Source: Ulva prolifera
Lineage: Eukaryota; Chlorophyta; Ulvophyceae; Ulvales; Ulvaceae
NCBI GenBank assembly: GCA_023078555.1
Contig: CM041198.1
Coordinates: forward strand, 9,223,836-9,287,835
Length of the DNA: 64,000 nucleotides
Reading direction: 5' to 3'
The notes below the pieces were generated by a model. The model was given only the letters and a program-made list of their open reading frames with translations. It had not been told where the DNA came from and searched no databases. The stretch's first letter is position 1, and the number at the start of each line of letters is the position of its first letter. Below, one piece after another: positions 35,201 through 45,285 of this stretch. A program made the position numbers and the translations under genes.

Positions 35201-36929
35201 CTAATGTCGGAAACTTCGGAATGAATCTCCTGAAATATCCTGCCAGTCCTAAGAATGATCTGATGTGGTTAGGTGATTTTTGTAGATCTGATATGGGCCA
35301 ATTCTGCAGAACCTCCACTTTGTATGGATCCGGCTTGATAGTATCAGCTGTGACGATATGGCCAAGATACTTAATTTCTTGCAGAGCAAATTGACACTTG
35401 TCTGTGTTGCAAAAGAAATTATGTTCCTTGAGTCGGGTGAGAACAATATCTAAATTTTTCGCATGCTGCTCTTCAGATTGTGCCAATACAATGATGTCAT
35501 CGAGATATGCTAAGCAAATGTGACCTATGAGACCTTTCAGTACTACATTGACTGCCTGTTGAAATACAGATGGTGCATTGGTCACACCGAATGGCATAAC
35601 TGTCCACTGGTACAGACCGTCTGGCGTGCGAAAAGCAGTCTTCGGACCCGCAGATTCTGATAACTTGATTTGATGATATCCGGACTGTAGGTCTAATGCT
35701 GAGAAATACTTGTGCCCACATAGTTTGTCCAGCAGATAGTCAATTCGTGGCAATGGGTAGGTGTTCTTGACTGTGTTTTCGTTGAGATATCTATAATCAA
35801 TGCAGAGTCTGAGTTTGCCTCCCGGCTTTGGTGCAAACAACACACAAGATGCCCATGGTGAAACGGATGGAACTACCCACCCCATTGTGATTAAGTGTTG
35901 TAATTGTTTCTCTAATTCGAGTTGTTCCCTAGGTGTGAGGCGATACTGTCTTGCTGCTCTAGGTCGGGCACCTGGCAGTAAGTCAATGTCCATCTCAAAA
36001 CCAGATGCACTCGTGTTCGGCGGAGCTGGTCCTAATGTGCCACCTGGGGCCTTGTGCTTAGTGATGACGTCTTGCACAACTTGAGGGATGTTCTGTATGC
36101 TCTGTGGCTGATGTGCAGGCGCATTTTGTTCTGATAGGTAACCCTTTTTATTAGCACAGCACATATTTGTGTTTTCCACTGTGGGCTTGATATGAGCTAT
36201 GTATAGCGGTTGTGTGCCTTTTCGTGCTTTCTTTGTGAGTGATTTAATTTCTCTCTGTGTCATTGAGAAATCATCCAGGTCGCTTGTCTCAGATGTGACC
36301 TTGGTGTGATTTCGATGTATCACATGCCACCACAGCTTCCCTTTCCGTTTGCAAATCTGCTTGGGATTCGGAACTGTGATGATAATGCGTGGACTCTGGA
36401 AATTAACTTGCATGTTGACAGTGGATATGACATCTAGGGCAAACAGTGCTTCGTTTGGATGGTGCTCTGTGCTTGCAGTTGGTAGTGATTCAACAACTGT
36501 GAACTTGACCTCTATGACATGTCTTCCTACTCTGGTTGGCAATTTGATGAAACCAAGACACGCTGCTTCTGATGCTGATACCCCCATTGTGGTGGTGTGT
36601 GCTGATGTGAACGCAATTGAGTGTCGTGACAAGAACGCAGAGGTGATCATGCTGTGGTTTGCGGCTGTGTCAACCAACGCCTTGCACATGTGACCATTTA
36701 TGCGAGCAGGCATAGTGCATATTAAATCCATGAACTCTGCAGATTTGTATGCCACTGCAGCTTTATGAGAAGGCAGTATGGATGCTTTTTGATTGGTGAC
36801 CAGAGTGCATATATGGTACTTTTGTTTCCCTGGGACTGCAGCACCGGCTGTGTATTGCAAGATGTTACATGCTTCGTCCACTGTGGGCATGGTGTGCCGG
36901 CGCAAACGGTGTGTATGCGTTTGATTCAA
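32280..36929 (-). CDS. pol: Pol polyprotein (PR-RT-RNaseH-IN-chromodomain)
   Basis: About 1549 residues, intact. The N-terminal ~200 residues hold a retropepsin-like protease with VDTAANHSMI, where the usual motif is DTG or DSG. The reverse transcriptase follows, with LCIDYRYLN, MPFGVTNAPSVFQ and catalytic YLDDI. RNase H has YTDASDYAYGAVL and HSDHNPL. The integrase has an HHCC zinc site (H..H..CHSCQ) and a DDE core seen in LDMI, CSDRG and the Glu of NGQVERLNRVIEE. The C-terminal chromodomain reads FLVRWKGYSSQHDLWLP, which defines chromoviruses and is thought to guide integration to marked chromatin. The listed start is a non-ATG codon; the frame opens at about 36950, and an ATG at about 36890 is the first conventional start. 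Pol is in the +1 frame relative to gag. Confidence 0.96.
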   Translation of the reverse strand: MNQTHTHRLRRHTMPTVDEACNILQYTAGAAVPGKQKYHICTLVTNQKASILPSHKAAVAYKSAEFMDLICTMPARINGHMCKALVDTAANHSMITSAFLSRHSIAFTSAHTTTMGVSASEAACLGFIKLPTRVGRHVIEVKFTVVESLPTASTEHHPNEALFALDVISTVNMQVNFQSPRIIITVPNPKQICKRKGKLWWHVIHRNHTKVTSETSDLDDFSMTQREIKSLTKKARKGTQPLYIAHIKPTVENTNMCCANKKGYLSEQNAPAHQPQSIQNIPQVVQDVITKHKAPGGTLGPAPPNTSASGFEMDIDLLPGARPRAARQYRLTPREQLELEKQLQHLITMGWVVPSVSPWASCVLFAPKPGGKLRLCIDYRYLNENTVKNTYPLPRIDYLLDKLCGHKYFSALDLQSGYHQIKLSESAGPKTAFRTPDGLYQWTVMPFGVTNAPSVFQQAVNVVLKGLIGHICLAYLDDIIVLAQSEEQHAKNLDIVLTRLKEHNFFCNTDKCQFALQEIKYLGHIVTADTIKPDPYKVEVLQNWPISDLQKSPNHIRSFLGLAGYFRRFIPKFPTLAGPSLQRVNTKEQLPWTVQCNESFNNIKQALVNATFMRHPDNDKSYSTNHIYTDASDYAYGAVLTQEHEGSLAPIAWIGRKLNKSDENYYTLEEELRAIVFAYRQWRCYLENNQPVFIHSDHNPLRFLQTQKKLTGKHARWLESLSRIDWRITYIPGDANYVADALSRATHLPNTEVTLHDGDTLSAETPHQPYQALALTNLLVRRPISPVDFPPLQSSQAPSSGPTQATCPPGPPPGLPCAVSAANISSPSARHIQPIQLMAAASRISPNVSGPPNGAPPPQTPARQRPAIFSSSSSLHRTEHLLPDPQEQQLPPPPFLPPPDLHQRPANSADQQTQSSEKSAQPSEETAQPPEQQDLVLDQTSFEEIGTQLQSQHDAHLSLDTALDDFWDRMRIGYSHDEMFKNPSPTYRYDKHLQAYFLDHKLVVPDHDNLRKQILLWHHVHPWHAHMGIKRTQALIMDTFHWPDISTDIEHFVKQCHSCQLMKSPGCSDSTLSPLPVPTACWRVVSLDMITQLPRTQSGFDCIVVFVDQFSKMVRLIPTDSTLDGPGFAKLFFMHIYPHYGLPLGICSDRGVQWNNKFFKSICDHMGINLQLTFSYHPRANGQVERLNRVIEEALRHFVSPAHDDWDTFLPHVEFSINSGKNASTGCTPFQLNRITPPLSPTAIAFNLPESHRLHTSVLHRMYYHLAKQALCEAKQSMWAGAIKTSSEFTVGKPVLLSLSKVALHHPSLRRKFTARWIGPCQILELVGSRAARIQLPETLQALRMHDVFHFSCLKPYKEAYYHECTTVPDHTAHTDSEAVFEVEAILDYRRTHCPASQSSVTGPTRSPHFLVRWKGYSSQHDLWLPPSELNSCLEKVADYLFQNASTAQRDIIIDQFPKTSRLKLTHLLQRAQRTRSNHPAAPTTMSRPPRLKTRTRRQSKRLNTSPTHKAAVSSWRYCNCCSSLIHCAAPRRVVKETSGHDACITGES

Positions 36930-37191
36930 ACACGCGTGCAGGGATGACTAATGTAATCTTATGTGAGTTCATGTCAATTGTATGCACATGCCGCAATGCT
37001 ACATGTGCATCTTCAGTACATGGTAACGTAATCGTGATGTTCCCTGTGAGCTTATGCATGTCAAACAAGGAGTCGCTGCCTGACTTGAGTTGGGAATCAA
37101 AGTGTATACAAGCAAGTGGTCGTGCTGATTCCGCCAAGACATGTGGCTCTACCGCCCACTGTGGGCATGATGTGGACGGCTTGCCGATTTC
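36865..37191 (-). CDS. Short linking ORF between gag and pol, in the gag frame
   Basis: The gag frame is interrupted only by a TGA at 37192-37194, then stays open for about 108 codons to 36865 and overlaps the start of pol by about 85 bp. From an internal ATG at 37137 it gives 90 residues. Composition is normal, with no family recognised. It could join gag to pol by stop readthrough plus a +1 shift, or be made separately. If the TGA is a sequence error, gag would simply be longer. Confidence 0.55.
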   Translation of the reverse strand, partial: EIGKPSTSCPQWAVEPHVLAESARPLACIHFDSQLKSGSDSLFDMHKLTGNITITLPCTEDAHVALRHVHTIDMNSHKITLVIPARVFESNAYTPFAPAHHAHSGRSM

Positions 37192-39501
37192 TCAGCGGAT
37201 ATGCTGTTGGGTGTCATGTCGTGGCCGCTTGGACTTGTCAGAGCCCGTGCGGTTGGGATCATACCAGTCGCGTTTGGCGCCGTCTTGCTGTCGCGTGCCC
37301 GAGCTGCTAGGCAATGCGAGGGGGACCATCTGACGCGTCTGGTTGAACGCGTCCTGAAAGAACGCCTCGCGGTTCGCTGTAGGCACAAGTTCGTTGAATG
37401 TAGGGCACTCGCTGATGGGATGCATGGGGTGCGTCTGATTGAGACCCTTGCCATTTGGGCAGAGTGGGCACTGCTTCTTGGGGTGCAAATGTGTCATGCG
37501 CATCATTGCCTGACATACGCTGAGGGGTGTTGCTTTGACCGAGGGGGGTAGTGGTCCTGTTGCGCGTGACAACGCAACATGCACTGCCGTGCTGCCGCCC
37601 GCGAGTTCCTTTTCGATCGCCGTTATGAGATCCGGCGACCGTCTGATGCCTGGAAGCTGACGGTACTCGTTGAACCGAATCTTGAACTTGTCTAGGCTGT
37701 CGGTGTGACACATCTCTTTCAAGAAAGGGATATGACCTGGCTTATCTGAAGATGCTGAGGGTCCCTTAGGCTGACGAGGTGGCTGCACACTAGAGTTCCT
37801 GTTAGGGGGTTGCAGTGCCGCCGCCGCGGCTTGCAACCGTTTGCCGGCCGGCGGGGTATGTCTACGGTTCGATTTCAACCGTGCGTAATCAAATCGGTTT
37901 TCCGAAACAACACAATTAAAACGTTTGACCGTGTTCGCGGATTCTCGGACTTGTAACAGTTGTGACACTGACCATTCTATGAATGCAGTAGCGACCGTGT
38001 CTGCCTTTTCTGTGGATTCATTCATTGCAGGTTTCAATTCGTCGTTAAACTTAACCAGCAGTTGTGACAGCGGTAAGAACATCGTGAGCGTCGAGCTGAC
38101 GGCTGATGTGCTTTGAGGTTGCATGAGTTGCTGCAGCTTTGTGAACAGTATGCATGCGAAGTCAATACATGATTGTCTACCGGGCATATGTGGGTAATCA
38201 ATAAAGATCAATCGGTAGTACTCTGTGACATGATGTATCAATTCATTAAAATCAGCGGACTCATCTACGTTGTATGACTGCCATGCCTGCTCAATGTTAT
38301 GTCGGAATTGTCCATTCGTGAAGTAAAAGTCACGAATGGTCTCTAGCCATTGGCGGACAGTACAGTAAGGTCTCATTGCAGCGTGTTGTGCGACTGTGAA
38401 ATGCTGCTCCGTGCGATCAAATGACGACATGAGATGTTGAATGACTTGTCGCTCGGACAAATGAGTGCAGTGCTTGCGTGCATGCAAAGCGTCACTTTGG
38501 TACTTGTGCCATCGTAGTTCCGAAAGTTGGTCGCTTCGTAGACCCGAGAACGCGGGAAACTTGACAGACTTGAACGTGTATTCGGCACTACGAAACCACG
38601 ACGCAGATCGATCGTCTATGAAGTTTGGTTCGACATCAGGCAAGGAGGACAGATCAGGCAGGGTTGAGTGTACCTGCGTGACGACTGATGATGAGCAATC
38701 CCTGAATTGAATGGCTTCTGACTTCACCATTTCTGATACGTTGACTGATGGGATCTTGAGCTTGATTGAGTCCAAACAAAACGACCTACTTTCGCATGCA
38801 TGAAATACGGCGTACACAATCTCTTGTAGGTGCGTGTCGGCTATCTTGGCTAAGTGCACGATTGCCGCGCCGGGACTGTTCACAGCTGGCGACGCGCGTA
38901 GTGTAGCGGCGCGCTTCGACACCCCGATCATATCAAGCATATCGTTCTGAGCTGGGCAGGATAGGAATGGCATTTTGAATGCTCTGTAATCCTTGGCAAA
39001 AGCATAAACAAAATCTAAGAGCGGCTGTGCATACTTTGTGCCTAACCAGCACATCAATGACATGCCCTGAGGGCTAAGCAAATTCCTAGTCGGCCCCGGG
39101 CCTGGACCCCATGCAACCATGCAAGTGTCCGAGCCACCGAGTGACAGTGTTGCACCAATTGTGCGTGCCGAAGACCTTGGTTCTAAGGTTTTGAAGGGCC
39201 ACAGTTCTTCACTAAGCTCCTCGTTGACAAGCAACATTCTAGCGTCTTTCTGCATGGCTATCAGTGTACTCCTAGAACTGCTAGACGAGACGGATTTGCT
39301 TGCTTCGGCAACGACGGTGCCCAACCAGCGCATCTGTCCGGTTGTTCGACGAACATAGTCAATGTCCTCGCGAGAAAACGACGAGATCCCTGGGATCTGG
39401 GACATGTGATGGTCGACGGACAAATTCGCGTCACTAGGGTCTATAATGGACTGGTGAACTACGTCCCAATCCGCGGCTAGAATGCTCTCTGGTGCAGACA
39501 T
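37192..39501 (-). CDS. gag: Gag structural protein
   Basis: 769 residues from the ATG at 39501 to TGA at 37192. It forms the particle that packages the element's RNA. The C-terminal part has a zinc-knuckle-like run, CPLCPNGKG followed by His and Cys (HPMHPISEC), close to but not exactly CCHC spacing. Basic Pro/Gln-rich stretches precede it. The N-terminal capsid region has no motif I can name. The assignment rests on position after the 5' LTR and before pol, on length and on the knuckle. Confidence 0.88.
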   Translation of the reverse strand: MSAPESILAADWDVVHQSIIDPSDANLSVDHHMSQIPGISSFSREDIDYVRRTTGQMRWLGTVVAEASKSVSSSSSRSTLIAMQKDARMLLVNEELSEELWPFKTLEPRSSARTIGATLSLGGSDTCMVAWGPGPGPTRNLLSPQGMSLMCWLGTKYAQPLLDFVYAFAKDYRAFKMPFLSCPAQNDMLDMIGVSKRAATLRASPAVNSPGAAIVHLAKIADTHLQEIVYAVFHACESRSFCLDSIKLKIPSVNVSEMVKSEAIQFRDCSSSVVTQVHSTLPDLSSLPDVEPNFIDDRSASWFRSAEYTFKSVKFPAFSGLRSDQLSELRWHKYQSDALHARKHCTHLSERQVIQHLMSSFDRTEQHFTVAQHAAMRPYCTVRQWLETIRDFYFTNGQFRHNIEQAWQSYNVDESADFNELIHHVTEYYRLIFIDYPHMPGRQSCIDFACILFTKLQQLMQPQSTSAVSSTLTMFLPLSQLLVKFNDELKPAMNESTEKADTVATAFIEWSVSQLLQVRESANTVKRFNCVVSENRFDYARLKSNRRHTPPAGKRLQAAAAALQPPNRNSSVQPPRQPKGPSASSDKPGHIPFLKEMCHTDSLDKFKIRFNEYRQLPGIRRSPDLITAIEKELAGGSTAVHVALSRATGPLPPSVKATPLSVCQAMMRMTHLHPKKQCPLCPNGKGLNQTHPMHPISECPTFNELVPTANREAFFQDAFNQTRQMVPLALPSSSGTRQQDGAKRDWYDPNRTGSDKSKRPRHDTQQHIR

Positions 39502-39544
39502 GATGAGATCTGCAACAGGTGTGAAATGTTAGGCAGAAGATCTT

Positions 39545-39558
39545 AGCAAATCGATACC
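39545..39558 (-). other. Primer-binding site of the retrotransposon
   Basis: Immediately inside the 5' LTR the minus strand reads GGTATCGATTTGC. With the last LTR base this would pair to a tRNA 3' end of the form ...GATACC(A). It shares GGTATC with the initiator-Met site of many elements, but the primer tRNA is not identified. Confidence 0.6.
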
Positions 39559-40620
39559 TGTCGAGAGACGTAGAAGCCTCCGGGGTGCTGACGAGCACCT
39601 GTATTTGACTCGGCGTGAATGAAGATGGGTCTTACGATGCAGCGCGGAGACTGTAATCGACTATGGAGTATGACAGGGTCAACAACAAAATGGGTGTCAG
39701 ACAATTATGTGAAACGACAGAGTGGAAATAGAATTCCCCAATTCGAACTCTGAAAACAGAAGGACGAATCCCAGCAAGTGCACGGTATAAATACCGTTTG
39801 GAATGCACCCAGGACACCCCTGCTAAGGCTGGCCACGCTAAAGTGCTACACAAAAGTGGAGCACACTGAATGGAGTCCCTAATAATCGCGGGATATCTAA
39901 TATGATTGGCTGACAAGCAATGGACACCGGACTCGGTGCCAGCGTTATGATGTGACGAGTATGATTGTGCTCACTGACATATGCATGTAACTTCCGGTGC
40001 GATAACAGCGCGTCTCGGAGTATAACGTGCATGTCGGAGTTTAACCCCAAATGTGACTTTATAACAATTTCGTGTAGTACTCTAGCGTGGCCACCGCGTA
40101 GCGGGTTCGGGGCATAGGTGACTTAGTGCCTCCGAATGGCCTGTGCACAGTTGACCATGTGCATGCTGAGTATGACTGATGACGTGTGACTATGAATGTG
40201 TCATCATGCATGTCCCATGACCAGTGACGTAGCTAACTATTGATATGCTGTGTCGTTTGATGTGATCTTAAGTTGTGTTCGTGCGCACGTCTAAATGCAC
40301 GATGATATCAGTGCTCAATAATGAGATATATGAAGATGTTAGTGAAGAGTGATATGACTGGTGCGCGACGCCCTCGTAGCCACATGGTGAGCAGTGCGCG
40401 ACTGAGGCCCATGACGTTGAAAGGCCAAATAATGTATCGCTGTCCGGGTATTCGACAACGCGAAATGACAAATGATTATAATCTGATGACTATGTGATGA
40501 TGCAATATCCGGACCGTTTTATCTTATTCGGTCATGTACGTGCTTGGAAGCACCTGGAGGTCATTATGCATGTGCGCATCTACCAGCCTGCGCCGGAGGT
40601 GAGATGAACATCTCACAACA
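39559..40620 (-). repeat. 5' LTR of the retrotransposon
   Basis: 1062 bp, TG...CA ends, with the TATA-like palindrome GGTATAAATACC at 39784-39795 as the likely promoter core for minus-strand transcription. Confidence 0.96.
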
Positions 40621-42243
40621 TGAAGACTTAACGAGAAGGGCATAAGAGCTTCGCACTTGCTTAATGAACGCACATGAAGTGAGCGTTGCTAACTATTCCG
40701 GGAGCATGCTCAATTCAGCTGTGCAGCTCACACGTCAGCCTTGATTCCCGTTGCACTACAAGGATGGTAGGCAGGTCGGCGTGTACACTCGCGACACATG
40801 TTTTGCTCGCTGGCACATTCGCGCACTGTTCACGCACTCTTCAGACACATTCCGTATCTGCGTGAAGTGCGTCCCAAAAATGCAGGTGAGATGTGTTAGC
40901 GGAGTGTTGTGGTGGTGCGCACCTGCAGCGCACCTCGTTGAGGAAATGCACATGCCGCGACCGCGCTTTCACGCTCCTACGAACAGCATATTATTTGTGT
41001 TGTGGTGGTGCGCACCTGCAGCGCACCTCATGGAGCGAAATGCACATGCCGCGAACGCGCTTTCACGCTCCTTTGAACAGCATATTTTTTGCTGGGCTGA
41101 GTGCGCTCGTCGTGCGCATTGTGCCGCCAGAGCCACTATCAGCCGAGCTCCACTGGAACGCGCATCTACACTCCTTCGGCGTGTACATGCTGGATGCACA
41201 TCTCCTCTTTACAGCGTGCCCTGCGCCACGCCCGTCGTTGCATTCGTAGCTGGCTCAAGGTGGCATACTCTCGCGGCTCTCGGGCAAATGCCACCTTTTG
41301 ATAATGTCAAATGCACTGTAGCTTAAGGAGAAGCTTTGTATGCGCCGCTGTGGTACAGGGCCCCAATCCGCGCAGCAGTCGACACAGCTGCAGGTGCGTA
41401 TTCCGCCTCGTACGGAGTGCAAACGACGATTAGCGCAGAATTCCGAGACAGTATCCTAACCTGTTGTGCCCTGTTCCGAGCTGCACGGTGCCCGAGGTCC
41501 TTGATCGTATCTGTTGCTGAGGGGGTCTCTATAGCTACGGCGGTATGGGATGCAGTATTTGCTTCACCACCAGCTGTCGTATGTACAGCGATAATCCCTG
41601 CGGTATCTGCAATAGTATCTGCGGTGACCTCAGCTGGACGAGTATACAAGGATCCTTTATCGTTAGTCAATTACCTGGCATGCTTAAATGCTTCACACTT
41701 GCAGGCACCGTGTCTGTAGACACCAAGACAGGGACCATCCTTGTTGTGCCACTGATGACATGGGTGTATTTGTATGTATTCGATGTTGCTTTGCAACAGT
41801 AGGTGCACTAGTGAAGGACTGTGGTTATTGGCCACTATCCTACAGTGTAACGATACTTCCATTCACCATCTAGCTGCGCATGCAAACAGATACCGCATTC
41901 AATGGCTGTGCAGTGCTGGGATGCAGTCCTATATTTGCTGAATGCTTGATTGATTTTGATGTTTAGCTAGCTGAGTGCTACTTGGAACCAGTCTCGGATG
42001 TTTGTAAATTTTTGCACTGACTGTGGCAGCATGGTTGAAGAGCGTGGTCGAGTCCATATACAGAACAATCAAATCCAGCTGGCATGCATACTAGACAGCG
42101 AGTACCACGTGGTTCATATATTATAATATACTCGAAAGACCGTTGGCCGCGATTCCAGGACACAACCAGCAACAATTACTGTCAAGCACGGTCTGCCAAA
42201 GCCACTGGGCATACTTATTACAAAGACCTGCAGCAGCATGCGA
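40621..42243. other. Non-coding stretch with a ~93-bp tandem duplication
   Basis: A unit containing GTGGTGGTGCGCACCTGCAG and the CGCTTTCACGCTCCT stretch occurs twice, at about 40909 and 41002. ORFs at 41323-41719 are open on both strands and not convincing. The left end of the Tnp2-type transposon should lie here or within the next gene, but was not found. Confidence 0.5.
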
Positions 42244-43437
42244 TCAACGGCTGCGACTGCGAGAGTGGGCCTGCACCGGTGTCTGTCTCCTAGTAAACAG
42301 CTGAACAGGTTGGCGCTGAGCCCCATAATCATCAAGGCCTGGCGTCCTAACTAGATTACTAAAAAATTCATAGAAACCCGGATCCACGACATCTTCGTGA
42401 GGTGGCTGCACAGGGCAGTTGCTGAGTTCTCTGTCCGGCCACAGTATCCCCCCTTCCGTATGCAGCTCCCCTTCTTCTAGGTGCTGGCCCCAAGAGCATC
42501 CCATAAGCAACACCATCCTGCAAACACCTCAACATTATAGTCCTTTGTGGAGTTGGCAGTGCCACAGGATTAAGAAGGAGCATGACGGTGAAGCACACCC
42601 GTCGGGTCGATACGATCCGCGCAGAAGCAGACACCTCAAGGCGTGCGCCCCAGCCGCATCCTCTTCCTCAAAGGCGCTGAGTGCCTCTTCCAGAAATCCA
42701 TCCATCGTGCATAAATCTTCAAACATCCACCGTGGATGCTTCACCAGCACGCGGCACAGGAATTCATCAGGGGGGTCGTGCTCGGGTACTGCACTGGAGC
42801 CCTGTTGTCGTGTAGCCCCGATTCCCCTTTCCTGTCGCCGCAAAGGGTGGCGGTTCCGGAGAACGTGGAATTGTAGATGACTGGCGTCTACGCCCACGTA
42901 GACGCCAGTCATACGCCCTGACAATACCGGCAGGAACCTGCGGATCACATCCGTAGTCCGGATGACCCACTGATTGCAGGCAGCAACGTTCCCCGCAATG
43001 GCCCCAGGTGCCATCGCACGGAGGTCAATGAATAGATTGCATCTTGTATCCGCCATGGCCTCGAATATGTGCGGGGTGGGACGCCGATTGCGGGCAAGGT
43101 GCTGGATGGCTGAATGGACGGTGTACGCAACCGACGGGGTCATAATCACATTAGGGGCCTCGTGTGTGCGCCCTTGAGCCTCGCACTCGTCCACATCAAT
43201 ATCTTCCTGGACGTAGTACATCCCCCACCGTGCTCGGGCCTCTGGGGAGCTCAGCACTACTGGCTCCTCCATGACCCAATCTCTGTTGGACCATCCTGGG
43301 AAAACATACTGTTCCCCTCCCTCGTCCACATAAATGGGAGCCTCTTGTATCAAGCGTGCTACATCGTACTCCCTATTGTACTGTTTGGACGGTACTTTCG
43401 AAATGGAGCCCATTGGTGTGAATGTATTAGCGTTCAC
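42244..43437 (-). CDS. Unknown gene in the transposon region, two or more exons
   Basis: A 300-codon minus-strand frame runs from ATG 43437 to 42535, and a second open exon follows at about 42516-42300 after GTTTGCAG, reading E-E-G-E-L-H-T-E-G-G-I-L-W-P-D. The first exon is acidic near its start (ARWGMYYVQEDIDVDECEA) and has GVYVGVDASHLQFHVLRNRH in its second half. No domain is recognised. Its placement just 3' of the transposase, on the same strand, suggests a third gene of the same transposon, although the 344-bp array separates the two. Confidence 0.5.
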
Positions 43438-43751
43438 TGGAAACTAGCTAGCGATCAGCCTGTCGAATACGTCAAGTCGCCGTCAAATCTGGCTACCTCT
43501 GGCACATCCGCGCGTCAGGTACGATGTTACTGTAATTGTGTTACTGCCTCGTTGGAGTGTCCGGAAATAAAGCCTACGTCGTGCTGCATTGCGCGACGTG
43601 CGTAGCACAACCCAGTAATGAGCCCAATACCTCCAACGCGTCCTAGCACTGGGTGAACCTATAACATGTTCGCTCGACCAAGAGTCGTACTTCATAAGTC
43701 CACACACATATCGCAGATTACACGTGCTCGTTCATCTGGTGTCACTACTCC

Positions 43752-45240
43752 ATGTACCACTCGGTGCCAGAATTAGTGCACAACTGCAGCAGTATCTCCC
43801 GAGCAGCCCCCTTGCTGCACGACCCCCAATTCAAGCACAAATGCATCACACATGAAATATGTACAAGAATGGCTCGTTTGTGGGCCACTCCAAAATCATT
43901 CGTGTCGCCACTCTCGGGAGGCTGCAGCCTCCCATTATTTGGTCCAGACACAAGCTGCCAGAGCTGGTGTCTGCAAATGCATCGAGCCGTGAACCTTGGC
44001 TAGGAATGCAGTGGATATGTTTTGCAGTCGAGTGGTGAAAGAATTAATATGATAGCTTGAGAGTCCTGTCAGGATTGCACTGTTGCACGAGTGTGCGTGT
44101 TTGGCAAAATGCTGGCACAATCCACAACTGCAGCAGTCTCTCCCGAGCAGCCCCCTTGCTGCACGACCCGGGACTCAAGCACAGATGCATCACACTTCGA
44201 ATGGGTACAAAAATGGGCGGTTTGTGGGCCACCCAAAAATTTTGATGTCTGCTCTCCCGGGAGGGCTGCAGCCTCCCATTATTTGGTCCAGACACAAGCT
44301 GCCAGAGCTGGTGTCTGCAAATGCATCGAGCCGTGAACCTTGGCTAGGAATGCAGTGGATATGTTTTGCAGTCGAGTGGTGAAAGAATTAATATGATAGC
44401 TTGAGAGTCCTGTCAGGATTGCACTGTTGCACGAGTGTGCGTGTTTGGCAAAATGCTGGCACAATCCACAACTGCAGCAGTCTCTCCCGAGCAGCCCCCT
44501 TGCTGCACGACCCGGGACTCAAGCACAGATGCATCACCCTTCGAATGTGGACAAAAATGGGCGGTTTGTGGGCCACCCAAAAATTTTGATGTCTGCTCTC
44601 CCGGGAGGGCTGCAGCCTCCCATTATTTGGTCCAGACACAAGCTGCCAGAGCTGGTGTCTGCAAATGCATCGAGCCGTGAACCTTGGCTAGGAATGCAGT
44701 GGATATGTTTTGCAGTCGAGTGGTGAAAGAATTAATATGATAGCTTGAGAGTCCTGTCAGGATTGCACTGTTGCACGAGTGTGCGTGTTTGGCAAAATGC
44801 TGGCACAATCCACAACTGCAGCAGTCTCTCCCGAGCAGCCCCCTTGCTGCACGACCCGGGACTCAAGCACAGATGCATCACCCTTCGAATGTGGACAAAA
44901 ATGGGCGGTTTGTGGGCCACCCAAAAATTTTGATGTCTGCTCTCCCGGGAGGGCTGCAGCCTCCCATTATTTGGTCCAGACACAAGCTGCCAGAGCTGGT
45001 GTCTGCAAATGCATCGAGCCGTGAACCTTGGCTAGGAATGCAGTGGATATGTTTTGCAGTCGAGTGGTGAAAGAATTAATATGATAGCTTGAGAGTCCTG
45101 TCAGGATTGCACTGTTGCACGAGTGTGCGTGTTTGGCAAAATGCTGGCACAATCCACAACTGCAGCAGTCTCTCCCGAGCAGCCCCCTTGCTGCACGACC
45201 CGGGACTCAAGCACAGATGCATCACACTTCGAATGTGTAC
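43752..45240. repeat. 344-bp tandem repeat, five copies
   Basis: The landmark CTGCAGCAGTCTCTCCCGAG occurs at 44128, 44472, 44816 and 45160, with a diverged copy at 43786 (spacings 342, 344, 344, 344). The middle copies are almost identical; the first is clearly older. The last copy breaks off at about 45240, about 45 bp before the stop of the transposase gene. Confidence 0.95.
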
Positions 45241-45285
45241 ATTACCAGACCTGATTCTCGGCACAAAGCAACAGCCACCCTGCAC

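Larger units (their letters stand above)
30237..40620 (-). mobile_element. Complete Ty3/gypsy chromovirus-type LTR retrotransposon
   Basis: A 10384-bp element with 1062-bp LTRs that start TG and end CA, flanked by the 5-bp duplication TGAAG (30232-30236 and 40621-40625). Genes read on the minus strand, so the 5' LTR is at 39559-40620. Order: LTR, primer-binding site, gag, short ORF, pol (protease, RT, RNase H, integrase, chromodomain), a ~970-bp 3' region, polypurine tract, LTR. One difference was seen between LTRs (C at 31052, T at 40374), so insertion is very recent. Confidence 0.97.

Noticed and set aside
41323..41719. Genes on either strand at 41.3-41.7 kb
   Set aside because: Both strands are open, with Ala/Val-rich translations and no motif, so openness is not informative.
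43935..45152. Repeated 61-99-aa ORFs
   Set aside because: They are shadows of the 344-bp tandem repeat on both strands.
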